In this document: in pieces, positions 52,461 through 61,063 of the stretch
Numbering within the stretch: the first letter of the stretch is position 1
Layout of the letters: each line of letters begins with the position of its first letter
Assembly (NCBI GenBank): GCA_034432375.1
Contig: DAOUCA010000207.1
Span: 1-64,000, forward strand
Length of the DNA stretch: 64,000 bases
Source: JAHBVH01 sp034432375
Lineage (GTDB): Bacteria > Chloroflexota > Anaerolineae > Caldilineales > Caldilineaceae
Direction: 5' to 3'
Position numbers and translations under genes: made by a program
The notes under the pieces: model-generated
Told to the model about the DNA's origin: nothing
The model's input: only the letters and a program-made list of their open reading frames with translations
Database searches by the model: none

Positions 52461-54233
52461 CTATTCCCCCTCAAACAACTTCTCCCCACGGTGCAGCCGC
52501 CGCGCGATCTCGTAGGTCTGCCCTTGGGCGCGCACGGTCGGCGCGTGGGCAGCGAGATAGCGGATAGCGGCAACAAGAATATGTGTGCCTTCGGGTTGCC
52601 CTTGCCAGTAGCTGTATTGGCGGACGGCGGCTTCAATCGATTGGATGGTGTGGAAGTCGCGGTCTTCGCGCAGCAGGAGTTTGCCAAGTTGGGCGATCAG
52701 CGCTTTATCATCGCCACCGCCATAGACGAAGTGCGCCAGCTTCTCGCCAGCCTGGTTGACCTGCTGTTGCCGGTCTAACAGCGCGGCAAGTTCATTGAGC
52801 TGCTGCGCTTGATTGGTCACCTGGCCATTGGGCGATGGCAGACGGGCGGCGGGGATATTGAGGAAACGATCCAGATAGATGCTCATCGCTGCATCAAAGA
52901 CACCGCGCAACAGTTCGACCGATGGTGAGCGCAGCAGCCCTTGGTGAACGGCGTTAGCAAAGGTAAAGGTGTGCAACGCGGTATCCCAATCGCCAAACTC
53001 GTTGCTGGTGTGGAAGCGGGCAATGCGCAACGCAGCTACATACGCGACCGTCTTTGCCAGTTCCACCATGCCATAGCCGCTGCGCAACGCCGCCAACAGC
53101 GCATCGACCGTCGCCTGCGGCTCATCGCCCAATAATACCTTCACCAATTCATCGTGGCGCACCCTGTCTCCTTGTCTCCCTGTCTCCTTGTCTCCCCGTC
53201 CTCGCTCAGCCACCGCTGCCGGCAACTTTGCAAATGCTCCCTCCAAAATTTCGATCAGATCGACGGGATTGCGCCAGGCATTGGACTCTTCCATGCGTGC
53301 GGCATTGGCATAGCCCATGACAAGGCTCGTTAAGACCGTCTCGGCATACTCCCAGCCAACAATGTCGAGTGCTTCCAGCGCTTTGTTAGTGAAGTCCAGA
53401 GGGTGGCCAATGTCGATATAGCGGTGGTCGGTGACGGCGGCAAAGAGCATATCAGCCATCTGGCGATGATCAGCCCCATCGCGCAGGGCAGAGACGATAC
53501 AGCGCTCGGCCCCTTCGTTGTCGCGCACTTCAATAAATTTGCGGAACCAACGTTTGAGAGTCGCCAGATCTTTGGCTTGCCCAGGCAGCGGTGGCACACA
53601 AAAGCGGGGCGGGTGGCCGGCACTATCACGCGCAACGGCAGAGAGGCCATGAAAGAGCGCACGGGGACGGTCGATCGGGCTGAGATGGGGCAGCAGATTC
53701 ATCAGCACAACATGCATGGTCAGCCCCTGCCCCCAACCGGTGCGCCGATTGGTCGCGCCAAAGAGCAGGCCACTACGAAAGGGCGCAACCGGATCGGCGG
53801 CCCACTCATCATCACCGCTGTCGAGCAGCGTCATCACTGCCTTGCCGGCAACGAGTGAAATATCACGTTCCAACCCAATGCGCAGCCGTTCCTGCTGGTG
53901 GGTGCGCGGGTCGTGGTGCAAGGCAACATCGACATAGATCTCATCCTCGCGTACCTCGATGGGGAACGAGCGTACATCGTCGGCAAATTGGTCAAAGGTG
54001 CCGCCGGTAGCGAGGTCAAAGCGCGCGTAGTGCCAGTAGCAGGTGAGGATGCCATCCTGCACACTGCCTTTATCGAGCGGAAAGCCCATGTGCGGGCAGC
54101 GGTTGTCGACGCCGTAGACTTTGCCGGCATGTTCAAAGAGGGCAACCGTGTGGCCTTCGAGTTGGACGGTGAGTAGGCCGGTTTTGCGTAGCGCAGTGAG
54201 GGTGGCGGCACGGATATAGTTCGTGGTAGTCAT
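52461..54233 (-). CDS. Rieske [2Fe-2S] protein with a large helical C-terminal domain
   Basis: This 590-residue protein has an N-terminal Rieske domain: CPHMGFPLDKGSVQDG and LTCYWHYARFDL give the ligands Cys46, His48, Cys65 and His68. The other 480 residues are mostly helical, with conserved-looking His/Asp stretches such as DHRYIDIGHPLDFTNKALEA and RIARFHTSNEFGDWDTALHT. It may be an oxidoreductase, perhaps related to questin-oxidase-like folds, but that is a weak guess. Residues about 339-356 (RGRGDKETGRQGDRV) come from a GTCTCC-type tandem repeat and look like an inserted low-complexity loop. AAGGAG seven bases before the ATG at 54233 sets the start. Confidence 0.8.
   Translation of the reverse strand: MTTTNYIRAATLTALRKTGLLTVQLEGHTVALFEHAGKVYGVDNRCPHMGFPLDKGSVQDGILTCYWHYARFDLATGGTFDQFADDVRSFPIEVREDEIYVDVALHHDPRTHQQERLRIGLERDISLVAGKAVMTLLDSGDDEWAADPVAPFRSGLLFGATNRRTGWGQGLTMHVVLMNLLPHLSPIDRPRALFHGLSAVARDSAGHPPRFCVPPLPGQAKDLATLKRWFRKFIEVRDNEGAERCIVSALRDGADHRQMADMLFAAVTDHRYIDIGHPLDFTNKALEALDIVGWEYAETVLTSLVMGYANAARMEESNAWRNPVDLIEILEGAFAKLPAAVAERGRGDKETGRQGDRVRHDELVKVLLGDEPQATVDALLAALRSGYGMVELAKTVAYVAALRIARFHTSNEFGDWDTALHTFTFANAVHQGLLRSPSVELLRGVFDAAMSIYLDRFLNIPAARLPSPNGQVTNQAQQLNELAALLDRQQQVNQAGEKLAHFVYGGGDDKALIAQLGKLLLREDRDFHTIQSIEAAVRQYSYWQGQPEGTHILVAAIRYLAAHAPTVRAQGQTYEIARRLHRGEKLFEGE
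53164..53200. repeat. In-frame GTCTCCTT/GTCTCCC repeat in the Rieske gene
   Basis: TGTCTCCTTGTCTCCC is followed by a second copy and a partial one. The frame stays open and codes for KETGRQGD-like residues. Such repeats are usually between genes; finding one in a coding region parallels the heptamer in the ECF ATPase gene. Confidence 0.75.
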
Positions 54234-54305
54234 CTGGTTCTCCTTGTTCATAAATATCCAAGAAAAGGGGATGGTTTAGCTCGATCGACCTCATAAGCAT
54301 ACCAT

Positions 54306-54453
54306 AACTATTTGGTGTGAGCACCTGTGCTTGGATCAGCAGCAACCTGATCGAAAGCACAGGCCAATAGTTTGGTTAAGATCTGATGAACCCATGCTGT
54401 GGCTCGCAGGTGATTGGCCTACAGGTTGCCCTGTGCATCACGTGCACAAGGGC
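54306..54453. other. Two hairpins in the gap before the enolase-superfamily gene
   Basis: CCTGTGCTT (54324-54332) and GATCAG (54334-54339) pair with CTGATC (54347-54352) and AAGCACAGG (54355-54363); AACTAT and ATAGTT at 54306 and 54367 extend the stem. A second hairpin, GCCCTGTGCA with TGCACAAGGGC, lies at 54428-54453. The role is unknown; no riboswitch class was recognised. The remaining part of 54234-54599 holds only the promoter at 54478. Confidence 0.5.
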
Positions 54454-54477
54454 GCGAGCAGACGAAGAAAAGCAACT

Positions 54478-54507
54478 TGCCGCCGGCGATCCCCACATGG
54501 TATACTG
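54478..54507 (+). promoter_or_regulatory. Candidate extended -10 promoter
   Basis: TGGTATACT at 54499-54507 is an extended -10 box. TTGCCG at 54478-54483 is a moderate -35, with an 18-base spacer. The ATG at 54600 lies 92 bases downstream. Confidence 0.5.
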
Positions 54508-54599
54508 CCCTGGCCAAACCGCCACTAATTGGGTAGCAATGCGTTGGTAAAGAGGCAAAACCACCACACAATCACCAATCATAAAACTGGAAGCCATCC

Positions 54600-55778
54600 A
54601 TGAAAGTAACTGGTGTTCGCACCCACGCTTATGAAATTGAACTGACCCGCCCACTGGGCGATGCCAACGATCCCCGCGGTTGCACCCACGTGGGCATGAT
54701 GGTCGTCTATCTCGACACCGATGAAGGGCTGACCGGGATCGCGCTGAGTGGTCCTGGCATGGAAAAGGTGATCAAGGGGTTGGTCGATGGGCTCATCGTC
54801 GGCCATGATCCCCGCGGGGTACGCGGGCTTTGGAAACGCATGGTCGACCAGGTCTTCAAGGGCAACAATCGAGGCATGGTCTCTGGCGCGATTGCGGCCA
54901 TTGATGTGGCGCTCTGGGATCTCAAAGCCAAGATCAATCACGAACCGCTTTGGAAAACGTTGGGCGCTTCCTCACGATATGTCAAGGGTTACGCCAGCGA
55001 CATCGGTCTGAATTTGAGTGATGAGGAGCTGTATTCCTTTTACAGTCGTTTGGCTGGCCAGGGCATCAACGCCGGCAAGGTGAAGGTCGGCTTGAACTTG
55101 GCCGATGATCTGCGCCGCATTGGCATCATGCAGGATGCGCTGGCGACCAGCGGCAAGCAGCCACTGCTCATGATCGATTCCAACGAATATTGGTCCCCCA
55201 AGCAGGCTATCCGCCAGATCCAGGCAATTGAAGCGCACTATGATCTCTTTTGGGTGGAAGAGCCGGCGCGCCGCTGGGATTATCGCGGGCTGCGCAAGGT
55301 CTCGGAGGGCGTGCGGGCCGCGGTGGCTACCGGTGAAAATCTCAGCGAAATCAGCGAATTCATGGCGCTGATTGCCAACGAAGCCGCCGATGTGGTGCAA
55401 GTGGGTGTCGGCACGTCAGGCATCACCGGCGCTATGCAAGTCGCCGATATGGCCTATGGTTTTGAGATCCCCGTCTCGCTCATGAATTGCCCAGCCAACT
55501 ACATGGCCCATCTCGCGGCGGCGCTGCCCAACCACAACATGATGGAGGTGCTCGATGCGGGTGTCGACCAGGGAATGATCCATCGGCACACCGTGCAAGA
55601 TGGCTATGTGGTCTTGAGTGACGATCCTGGGCTGGGCATCACCTTTGATGAAGCCCAATTGGCAGCTTGGGCGATTGAAACCCCCTCGTCCCGCGCCACC
55701 ATGCCCTTTGCCCGCCGTCGCGGGGCTGGTCTCTATCAGGTGCCGATCGGCGAGCCGGAACTGTTACCGGAGGAGTAA
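54600..55778 (+). CDS. Mandelate racemase/muconate lactonizing enzyme-family protein
   Basis: This 392-residue enolase-superfamily enzyme has an N-terminal capping domain and a modified TIM barrel. Lys160-Val-Lys162 in AGKVKVG fits the catalytic KxK. Asp193 (LMIDSNEYW), Glu220/221 (WVEEPARRW) and Glu246 (ATGENLSE) fit the metal ligands. VLDAGVDQGMIHRH and DDPGLGITFD close the barrel. Members take a proton from the carbon beside a carboxylate, often on sugar acids, and dehydrate or isomerise. The substrate is unknown. It is followed after 25 bases by an exported protein of unknown role. Confidence 0.9.
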   Translation: MKVTGVRTHAYEIELTRPLGDANDPRGCTHVGMMVVYLDTDEGLTGIALSGPGMEKVIKGLVDGLIVGHDPRGVRGLWKRMVDQVFKGNNRGMVSGAIAAIDVALWDLKAKINHEPLWKTLGASSRYVKGYASDIGLNLSDEELYSFYSRLAGQGINAGKVKVGLNLADDLRRIGIMQDALATSGKQPLLMIDSNEYWSPKQAIRQIQAIEAHYDLFWVEEPARRWDYRGLRKVSEGVRAAVATGENLSEISEFMALIANEAADVVQVGVGTSGITGAMQVADMAYGFEIPVSLMNCPANYMAHLAAALPNHNMMEVLDAGVDQGMIHRHTVQDGYVVLSDDPGLGITFDEAQLAAWAIETPSSRATMPFARRRGAGLYQVPIGEPELLPEE

Positions 55779-55803
55779 ATCTGATTAACCAGTGAAGGTG
55801 ACA

Positions 55804-57096
55804 ATGTTACGCCCACCGATTGATTTTGACTGGCAGATCGGCGACAGTACGCCTTGGCCCACCAGTGAGTTTTCCAACGACGGGTCCGTAACAACGCGGC
55901 AATTGACCGAAGCCCAGGTGACGCACATGGTGCGGCGCGGGATGATCCTCTGCTGCATTGGCTTGTGCATGGTGAGCAGCTCGCCGTTGCCCACCGCGTT
56001 GGTTGCACGCCAACAAGCCGCCGAAGGGATCCACTTTGCATTGCTGCAGGAAAAGCGCACCTATGAGAGCGGTGATGCCGCACACTTTAGTGGCCTCATT
56101 GATAGCGATGTGAGCGGGCCGTGGCGCAGCACGTGGCGTACTGCCTGGGAAAATGGGCTTCAGCATGAGGAGCAATTTGGCGTAACGCTGCTAGCAGTCT
56201 CTGCACAGGATGAATTAGCCATTGCGACTGTGTTGGTGACCAATTCAGCACCGGAGTGGGGCAATATTGACCACTTCCGCGAGCAGCGCTACTATCGACA
56301 ACGGGGGCAGCAGTGGTTACGAGCCATGCCGACCGCAGCCTTTTGGGGAGAGCAACAACTTTTAGAGACCACCCACTTCCGCTTTGAATATTATCAGCCA
56401 GATGCAGTGGCTGTCTTGGCGGTTGGCAGGCAGGTCGAGCAGATTTATGCAGAGCTTTACCAACGGTTGGGGCTAGCACTACCCAAAGGAGAGGGGTTAA
56501 CCTTCGTGTTTGTCCCAGAGGTCATCCGCAATTGGCGATCTTTGGGCACGCGCATTGAAATGACATCACCAGCGTTGGCACAGATTCCCGCCCCCCTAAC
56601 CGATGAAATGTATCTGCTCCAACTGGTTACGCAACGGTTAGGCTACCAGGGGCTGGAGATTGCCATGGCCAGAATGCCGACTGGGACGGAATACCGGTGG
56701 AATTTATTGCGCTGGGGCATACACAATTGGTTGGTCACCGAATTAACAGGCCAGGCGGCACCCTGGTCTCTAGAAGCAGAGCGGGCACTGCAGGAGAGCT
56801 TGACAAAGCAGTTTATCGTTACGCTGGGGTTGGTCAACCGTTGGGAAAATACCGGAGAACCCGATCCAACCGAGATTATGGCACGTTACGCGCTGGCCGA
56901 AACGGTAGTGCGCTTTGCGATTAGCCGCTATGGCATCGACTGCTTGCCACTATTACTGCAAAATCTCAGCAACTACGCAGCCTGGAAAGATCTAATTCCG
57001 CATACTTTTGGCGTATCCGTTAGCGACTTTGAGGCTGACTGGCAAGCGTACGTGCAGAGCAACTATGGGCTTGGCTCTAAAAAGATCGAGCCATGA
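55804..57096 (+). CDS. Membrane-anchored protein of unknown function, peptidase MA-like
   Basis: I do not recognise this 430-residue protein with certainty. A single hydrophobic stretch near residues 44-62 (GMILCCIGLCMVSSSPLPTA) could anchor it with about 40 residues inside and the rest outside. The outer part (LETTHFRFEYYQPDAVAVLA, then LGLALPKGEGLTFVFVPEVI) resembles the start of MA-type gluzincin peptidases. The end (FAISRYGIDCLPLLLQNL, TFGVSVSDFEADWQAYV) resembles the tail of that family. No HExxH zinc motif is visible, so it is probably not an active protease. GAAGGTG before ATG 55804 sets the start; a GTG at 55792 is possible. Confidence 0.65.
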   Translation: MLRPPIDFDWQIGDSTPWPTSEFSNDGSVTTRQLTEAQVTHMVRRGMILCCIGLCMVSSSPLPTALVARQQAAEGIHFALLQEKRTYESGDAAHFSGLIDSDVSGPWRSTWRTAWENGLQHEEQFGVTLLAVSAQDELAIATVLVTNSAPEWGNIDHFREQRYYRQRGQQWLRAMPTAAFWGEQQLLETTHFRFEYYQPDAVAVLAVGRQVEQIYAELYQRLGLALPKGEGLTFVFVPEVIRNWRSLGTRIEMTSPALAQIPAPLTDEMYLLQLVTQRLGYQGLEIAMARMPTGTEYRWNLLRWGIHNWLVTELTGQAAPWSLEAERALQESLTKQFIVTLGLVNRWENTGEPDPTEIMARYALAETVVRFAISRYGIDCLPLLLQNLSNYAAWKDLIPHTFGVSVSDFEADWQAYVQSNYGLGSKKIEP

Positions 57097-57159
57097 GATG
57101 GTACATTCTATTTGCTAATGATAGCAGATACTTTTACTGACCAAATTCATTCTTTGGCC

Positions 57160-57245
57160 ACAGAGTACACAGAGTACACAGAGTACACAGAGTACACAGA
57201 GTATTTCAAGGCATTTTCTCTGTGCTCTTTGTGTCCTCTGTGGCG
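57160..57245. repeat. CACAGAGTA tandem repeat with inverted return
   Basis: GCCACAGAG is followed by four TACACAGAG units to about 57204. CTCTGTGCTCTTTGTGTCCT then returns and ends CTGTGGC, so it forms a long imperfect hairpin. It belongs with the repeat at 27411-27466 and separates two genes of unknown role. Confidence 0.85.
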
Positions 57246-57322
57246 AAGGATAAGCCCATTGATCGAGCAGATGCTACTCTCAACCACCCTTACAAGATTA
57301 ATCAGACTGGATTGAGCCGGAA

Positions 57323-58693
57323 TTACTCGGTCAAAAACTCGACGCTCTTGCTGTATAGTTCCTCATCGGGTGCCAACTCGGCCGCTTTTTGCACATCAGC
57401 CACGGCAGCAGCTTCATCAAAGCTACGCACATATTCACCCCAGCCACGCACAAAGTACGCGGCGGCTAACTCGGGCTGTACCTCTAGCGCGGCCGTGGCA
57501 TTGCTGGTCAGGCGGTCGGCCACCTCGGTTTGCCACCCCGCGGCGATGGTACCAGTGATCAGCGCTGTTTCCGGAATGAAGAGCCCGTCGGCTCCTTCAT
57601 CACGCATCACCTCGACGGCACCGGCATAGTCCCCGTAGAAGACTTTGCTCAGCAGCGGATAGGCACTTTCGCTCTCGGCATCTTCTTGGCGAGCTTCCGC
57701 ATTGACGCGCACATAAGCGAGGTTCCATTGCAACACCGGCTCGGTATAGCTAAAGGTCGCGGCCTGATCCAGCAGAGCCTGGGCATCTTGCCATAGACCG
57801 GCCTCTGCCAACGCAACGAGGTTATTATTGAAGGTGCTGACCTCTTCCGGGGCATCACCACTGAGCGGTTGTAGCGACACCGATGTCATTGCACTGCCGT
57901 CCCAATACCAGATGTTATAGAGGATCGCGCGCACGCCACAGGCATAGCAGAAAACATAATAATCGGTCGCATCGATCAGCACTTCGTTGATGCCATCATT
58001 ATTGAGATCTTCCACTCGACCGACCCCAGGGCTCGAACTGAAGCCATTGAGTTGCTGGGTAAAGGTAGAACCATCAAAGCTGTAAAGGCCATAGACACCG
58101 CTGTGTGCGCCAGCGCCACCCTCGACCTGAATCCAGAGATGATCCGGCTCAATCTGAACCTGCGTTACCCCCCCTTCGCCAAGATAGTCGGGGCTGGCAC
58201 CGAGTTGATCCGGCTCGTCGCCCATGCTGAATTCGGTGCGGGCAACTTCAACCCAACCATCGCCATCTGGGGTATAGATCGCCATCATGTGTTGCTGTTC
58301 TGGGTCAAAACTACGGATACCAATCGTGTGGGCCAGCCAGAGCAGCGAGCCATTAGTGGTTGTCAGTGGGAAAGCAACGGCCCCTTCAATGCCGACGCCA
58401 CTGGTCACGGGGACGCTGACAGTGAGGCTTTGCAGCAACATTGCGGTTAACGTTGCGCGGGCAGTATCGGGGTCAACGGCGACTGGGGTTTTGTCAATAG
58501 CGGGTGTTGCTTCTGCGGTTGGCGCAGTTGTCGGCTCTTCTGTTGGAGCTGCTTCGGTGGGGGCAGCCACGGTCGGGGCCTCCGTGGGCACGGCAGGGGC
58601 GCTGGTTGGCGCAGGGGTCGGCTCAGTGCGATTACAGGCAGCCAGCAGCAATACAGTAAAAATACAGAGGGAAAGATATCGTTTCAAATGCAT
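57323..58693 (-). CDS. Lipoprotein of unknown function with FG-GAP-like and TPR-like parts
   Basis: This 456-residue protein begins with LCIFTVLLLAACNRTEPTPA, a lipoprotein signal ending at Cys20, then a Pro/Thr/Ala-rich linker to about residue 70. The middle has beta-rich sequence and the element VEDLNNDGINEVLIDATDYY, which looks like a Ca-binding FG-GAP loop. The C-terminal third has paired helices (NLVALAEAGLWQDAQALLDQ; ELAAAYFVRGWGEYVRSFDE) of TPR type. It is likely attached to the outer face of the membrane. Its function is not known. Confidence 0.75.
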   Translation of the reverse strand: MHLKRYLSLCIFTVLLLAACNRTEPTPAPTSAPAVPTEAPTVAAPTEAAPTEEPTTAPTAEATPAIDKTPVAVDPDTARATLTAMLLQSLTVSVPVTSGVGIEGAVAFPLTTTNGSLLWLAHTIGIRSFDPEQQHMMAIYTPDGDGWVEVARTEFSMGDEPDQLGASPDYLGEGGVTQVQIEPDHLWIQVEGGAGAHSGVYGLYSFDGSTFTQQLNGFSSSPGVGRVEDLNNDGINEVLIDATDYYVFCYACGVRAILYNIWYWDGSAMTSVSLQPLSGDAPEEVSTFNNNLVALAEAGLWQDAQALLDQAATFSYTEPVLQWNLAYVRVNAEARQEDAESESAYPLLSKVFYGDYAGAVEVMRDEGADGLFIPETALITGTIAAGWQTEVADRLTSNATAALEVQPELAAAYFVRGWGEYVRSFDEAAAVADVQKAAELAPDEELYSKSVEFLTE

Positions 58694-58730
58694 AGGTTAC
58701 TCCAAAGGTTCTTTATTCAATCAATACAAT

Positions 58731-58802
58731 AGGACTTACCCAGTTCTCTCGTTTCGATACGCAGAAATGCACGCTACTCAACCGGCAAACTGCGTAAGTC
58801 CT
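58731..58802. repeat. 72-bp inverted-end repeat
   Basis: AGGACTTACCCAGTT at 58731-58745 and AACTGCGTAAGTCCT at 58788-58802 pair with one mismatch. GTTTCGATACGC and GCTACTCAACCGGC inside also occur, inverted, in the element at 46919-47028, and the end matches 34581-34681. Fragments are also at 48029-48056. Confidence 0.8.
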
Positions 58803-58931
58803 GTACAAGACAAAACTTTCAACATGCTATGGTACTCCTTACTGGGGCAAAGAACAAATTCGTAACAGAAGGGTACTTTTCGTACTTTTTGCCTGTTTGA
58901 CAGCTTAGCAACCATTCCTTATACTTTTCAA

Positions 58932-58968
58932 GTAGCCTGCTCCCCAATTTATTTGCAGGCTACGTTTT
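58932..58968 (+). terminator. Weak terminator-like hairpin
   Basis: GTAGCCTGC at 58932-58940 pairs with GCAGGCTAC at 58955-58963 around 14 bases. GTTTT follows. It lies in the 58694-59128 gap between divergent genes, about 160 bases before the binding-protein start, and could be an attenuator or chance. Confidence 0.4.
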
Positions 58969-59128
58969 ACAATGATTTCCGTTCCCAAGCTGTTCACCCC
59001 ATCTGTTGCAGAGAGTTCAGCGCTCGATTGGCGCGCCGATTCAGTGCAACGTTTTTCGATTGCTCGATACCGCTGTTCTATTCACGATGTATATCGACCT
59101 TATCCGCATGAACCAGAGGAGGAAACCA

Positions 59129-60862
59129 ATGCAGGAACCGCAACAGCATTCCCCCGCAACACACCCCTTTTCGCAACATACTGTTTCGCGCCGCCGATTC
59201 ATTCAGGTATTAGGGGCCGGGGCTGGGCTTGGCCTGCTGGTGGCTTGTGCACCGGCGACTACGCCCGCCGCCGAAGCCCCAGCAGATGCACCAGCAAGCA
59301 CCGCTGCGTCCGAAACTGCCGGCACCGTCGAAAATGGGCAGATGCGACCGAGTGGTAGCCCCAAACGGGGCGGGACCTTGCGCACCGCCTTTGGCGTCAC
59401 CACCGCGCACTATGACATGCATCAAGGCGGCTCATCCTCGGTGCTCTGCCATTTCTACAACAACTTGGTGCGCCTCAATCTCGTTGATGGGTTGCGCTCA
59501 GTGATCCCGGACTTGGCCGAAAGCTGGGAAATTTCCGACGACGGGTTGATCTATACCTTTACACTGCGCCAAGGCGTCACCTTCCACGATGGCACGCCCT
59601 TCACCGCCGACGATGTGGTGGCCTCGTTTGACCGCATCCTCAATCCACCCGAAGGGATTGTGATTCCGATCAAGAACGATGTGGCAATGGTCAGTGGTGT
59701 CGAAAAGGTCGATGACTATACGGTCGCCTTTACCCTGAGCTCACCGCGCTCCTACTTCCTCAACCTGCTCTCTGGCCCAACCATGGTCATCTATGCCAAG
59801 AAGACGCTGGAAGAGAATAATTATGATCTACGCGAAGTGCAGGTGGCACCTGGTACCGGGGCCTTCCGCTTTGTTGAGTATAAAACGGCAGAGCAGTGGG
59901 TGCTCGAACGCAATCCTGACTACTGGGATCAGGAGCTACCCTACGTCGACCGGCTGGAGATGCTACATGTGCCAGCGTGGTCCGATCGTGGCACGGCGGT
60001 CTTGACCGATCAGGCCGACATGTCGTGGAACGTCTCTTTTGAAACGTGGACCGAAGGTGAGAATCGCGGCGAGATTGTACAGGTCCAAAAGCTCGCCAAC
60101 TTTGGCGCCTACTGGGTCCTCTTCAACAGCACAAAAGAACCCTTCAACGATGTGCGCGTGCGCCGTGCCGTTCAGTTGGGCATCAGCCGCCAGAATATGA
60201 TCGCGGCTTTTGGGACACAGGAACAGATCAATCTCACACGCTGGATTCCTTATGGCGATCCCTACGCCACGTCACCCGAAACCATTGCAACGTTGCCCGG
60301 TTATCGCGCCGAGAAGGATGACGATATTGCAACGGCCAAAGCGCTGCTGGCTGAGGCCGGCTTCCCCGATGGGATCCAAGGGCTGGAAATCCTGGCCGCT
60401 GCTGGTCCGCAGGCAGAACTGCTGGCCCCCGCCTTCCAGGATATGCTGGCACGCAATCTCAACATCCAAGCCGAGATCCGGATCATTGAGCGCTCACAGT
60501 TGGTCGAAGAAGAAAAGGCCGGGAACTTTACAATGGTCGTCGACACCTATGGCCACAGCATCTCTGATATGTCGCCTCGTGCCAATCTCTGGTGGCGCAG
60601 CGGCGGTTCACAAAATTGGGGTGGCTATGCGAATGCCGATTTCGATGCGCTGCTCGACCAGATCGATGTCGAAACCGATGAGGCGACGCGCGGTGATCTC
60701 ATCAGTCAGGCCATGGACCTGCTCGATGAAGACGCGCCGTGGTTCCTCGTCGGCTACACCTTTCACCTGCCGATGTGGCGCAACACCGTCAAGGGGCTGC
60801 TCCTTGGCGATCGCGCCTTTGCCGAATGGGGCCGTGTGGAGACTGCCTGGCTGGATGTGTAA
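59129..60862 (+). CDS. Dipeptide-type ABC transporter substrate-binding lipoprotein
   Basis: This 577-residue protein has a Tat-type signal with SRRRFIQVLGAGAGLGLLVA ending at Cys40, followed by an Ala/Pro-rich linker. The rest is an SBP_bac_5 fold: SPKRGGTLRTAFGVTTAHYD, IPDLAESWEISDDGLIYTFT, LRQGVTFHDGTPFTADDVVA and VRRAVQLGISRQNMIAAF. It binds peptides, or sugars and other ligands carried by this family, outside the cell. AGGAGG six bases before ATG 59129 sets the start; a longer frame to 59006 has no ribosome site. The two permeases follow on the same strand; ATPase genes are not in the window. Confidence 0.94.
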   Translation: MQEPQQHSPATHPFSQHTVSRRRFIQVLGAGAGLGLLVACAPATTPAAEAPADAPASTAASETAGTVENGQMRPSGSPKRGGTLRTAFGVTTAHYDMHQGGSSSVLCHFYNNLVRLNLVDGLRSVIPDLAESWEISDDGLIYTFTLRQGVTFHDGTPFTADDVVASFDRILNPPEGIVIPIKNDVAMVSGVEKVDDYTVAFTLSSPRSYFLNLLSGPTMVIYAKKTLEENNYDLREVQVAPGTGAFRFVEYKTAEQWVLERNPDYWDQELPYVDRLEMLHVPAWSDRGTAVLTDQADMSWNVSFETWTEGENRGEIVQVQKLANFGAYWVLFNSTKEPFNDVRVRRAVQLGISRQNMIAAFGTQEQINLTRWIPYGDPYATSPETIATLPGYRAEKDDDIATAKALLAEAGFPDGIQGLEILAAAGPQAELLAPAFQDMLARNLNIQAEIRIIERSQLVEEEKAGNFTMVVDTYGHSISDMSPRANLWWRSGGSQNWGGYANADFDALLDQIDVETDEATRGDLISQAMDLLDEDAPWFLVGYTFHLPMWRNTVKGLLLGDRAFAEWGRVETAWLDV

Positions 60863-60896
60863 ACTGAACTGTTGGAAGTTATTAAATAAGTCGTTA

Positions 60897-60985
60897 AACA
60901 GAGGCTGAGCTTGCGATCCCCTGAGCGACGCCGAAGGGTCGAAGCCGGAGTCGCTTCCTCTTCGGCACGCTCAGGATCCGCTCGT
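60897..60985. repeat. GAGGCTGAGC/GGCTCAGG dispersed repeat
   Basis: GAGGCTGAGCTTGCG near 60901 and CTTCGGCACGCTCAGGATCC near 60960 form the same layout as 39930-39992, with an insert of about 20 bases holding CCCTGAGCGACGCCGAAGGG. It lies between the binding-protein gene and the first permease. Confidence 0.7.
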
Positions 60986-61063
60986 CGACTGACTTTCGTT
61001 TTCAGCCTGAACTTGACTTCAGAGCACAAAGAGCAGATAGCCGGACAGAATAAGGGAAACCCA

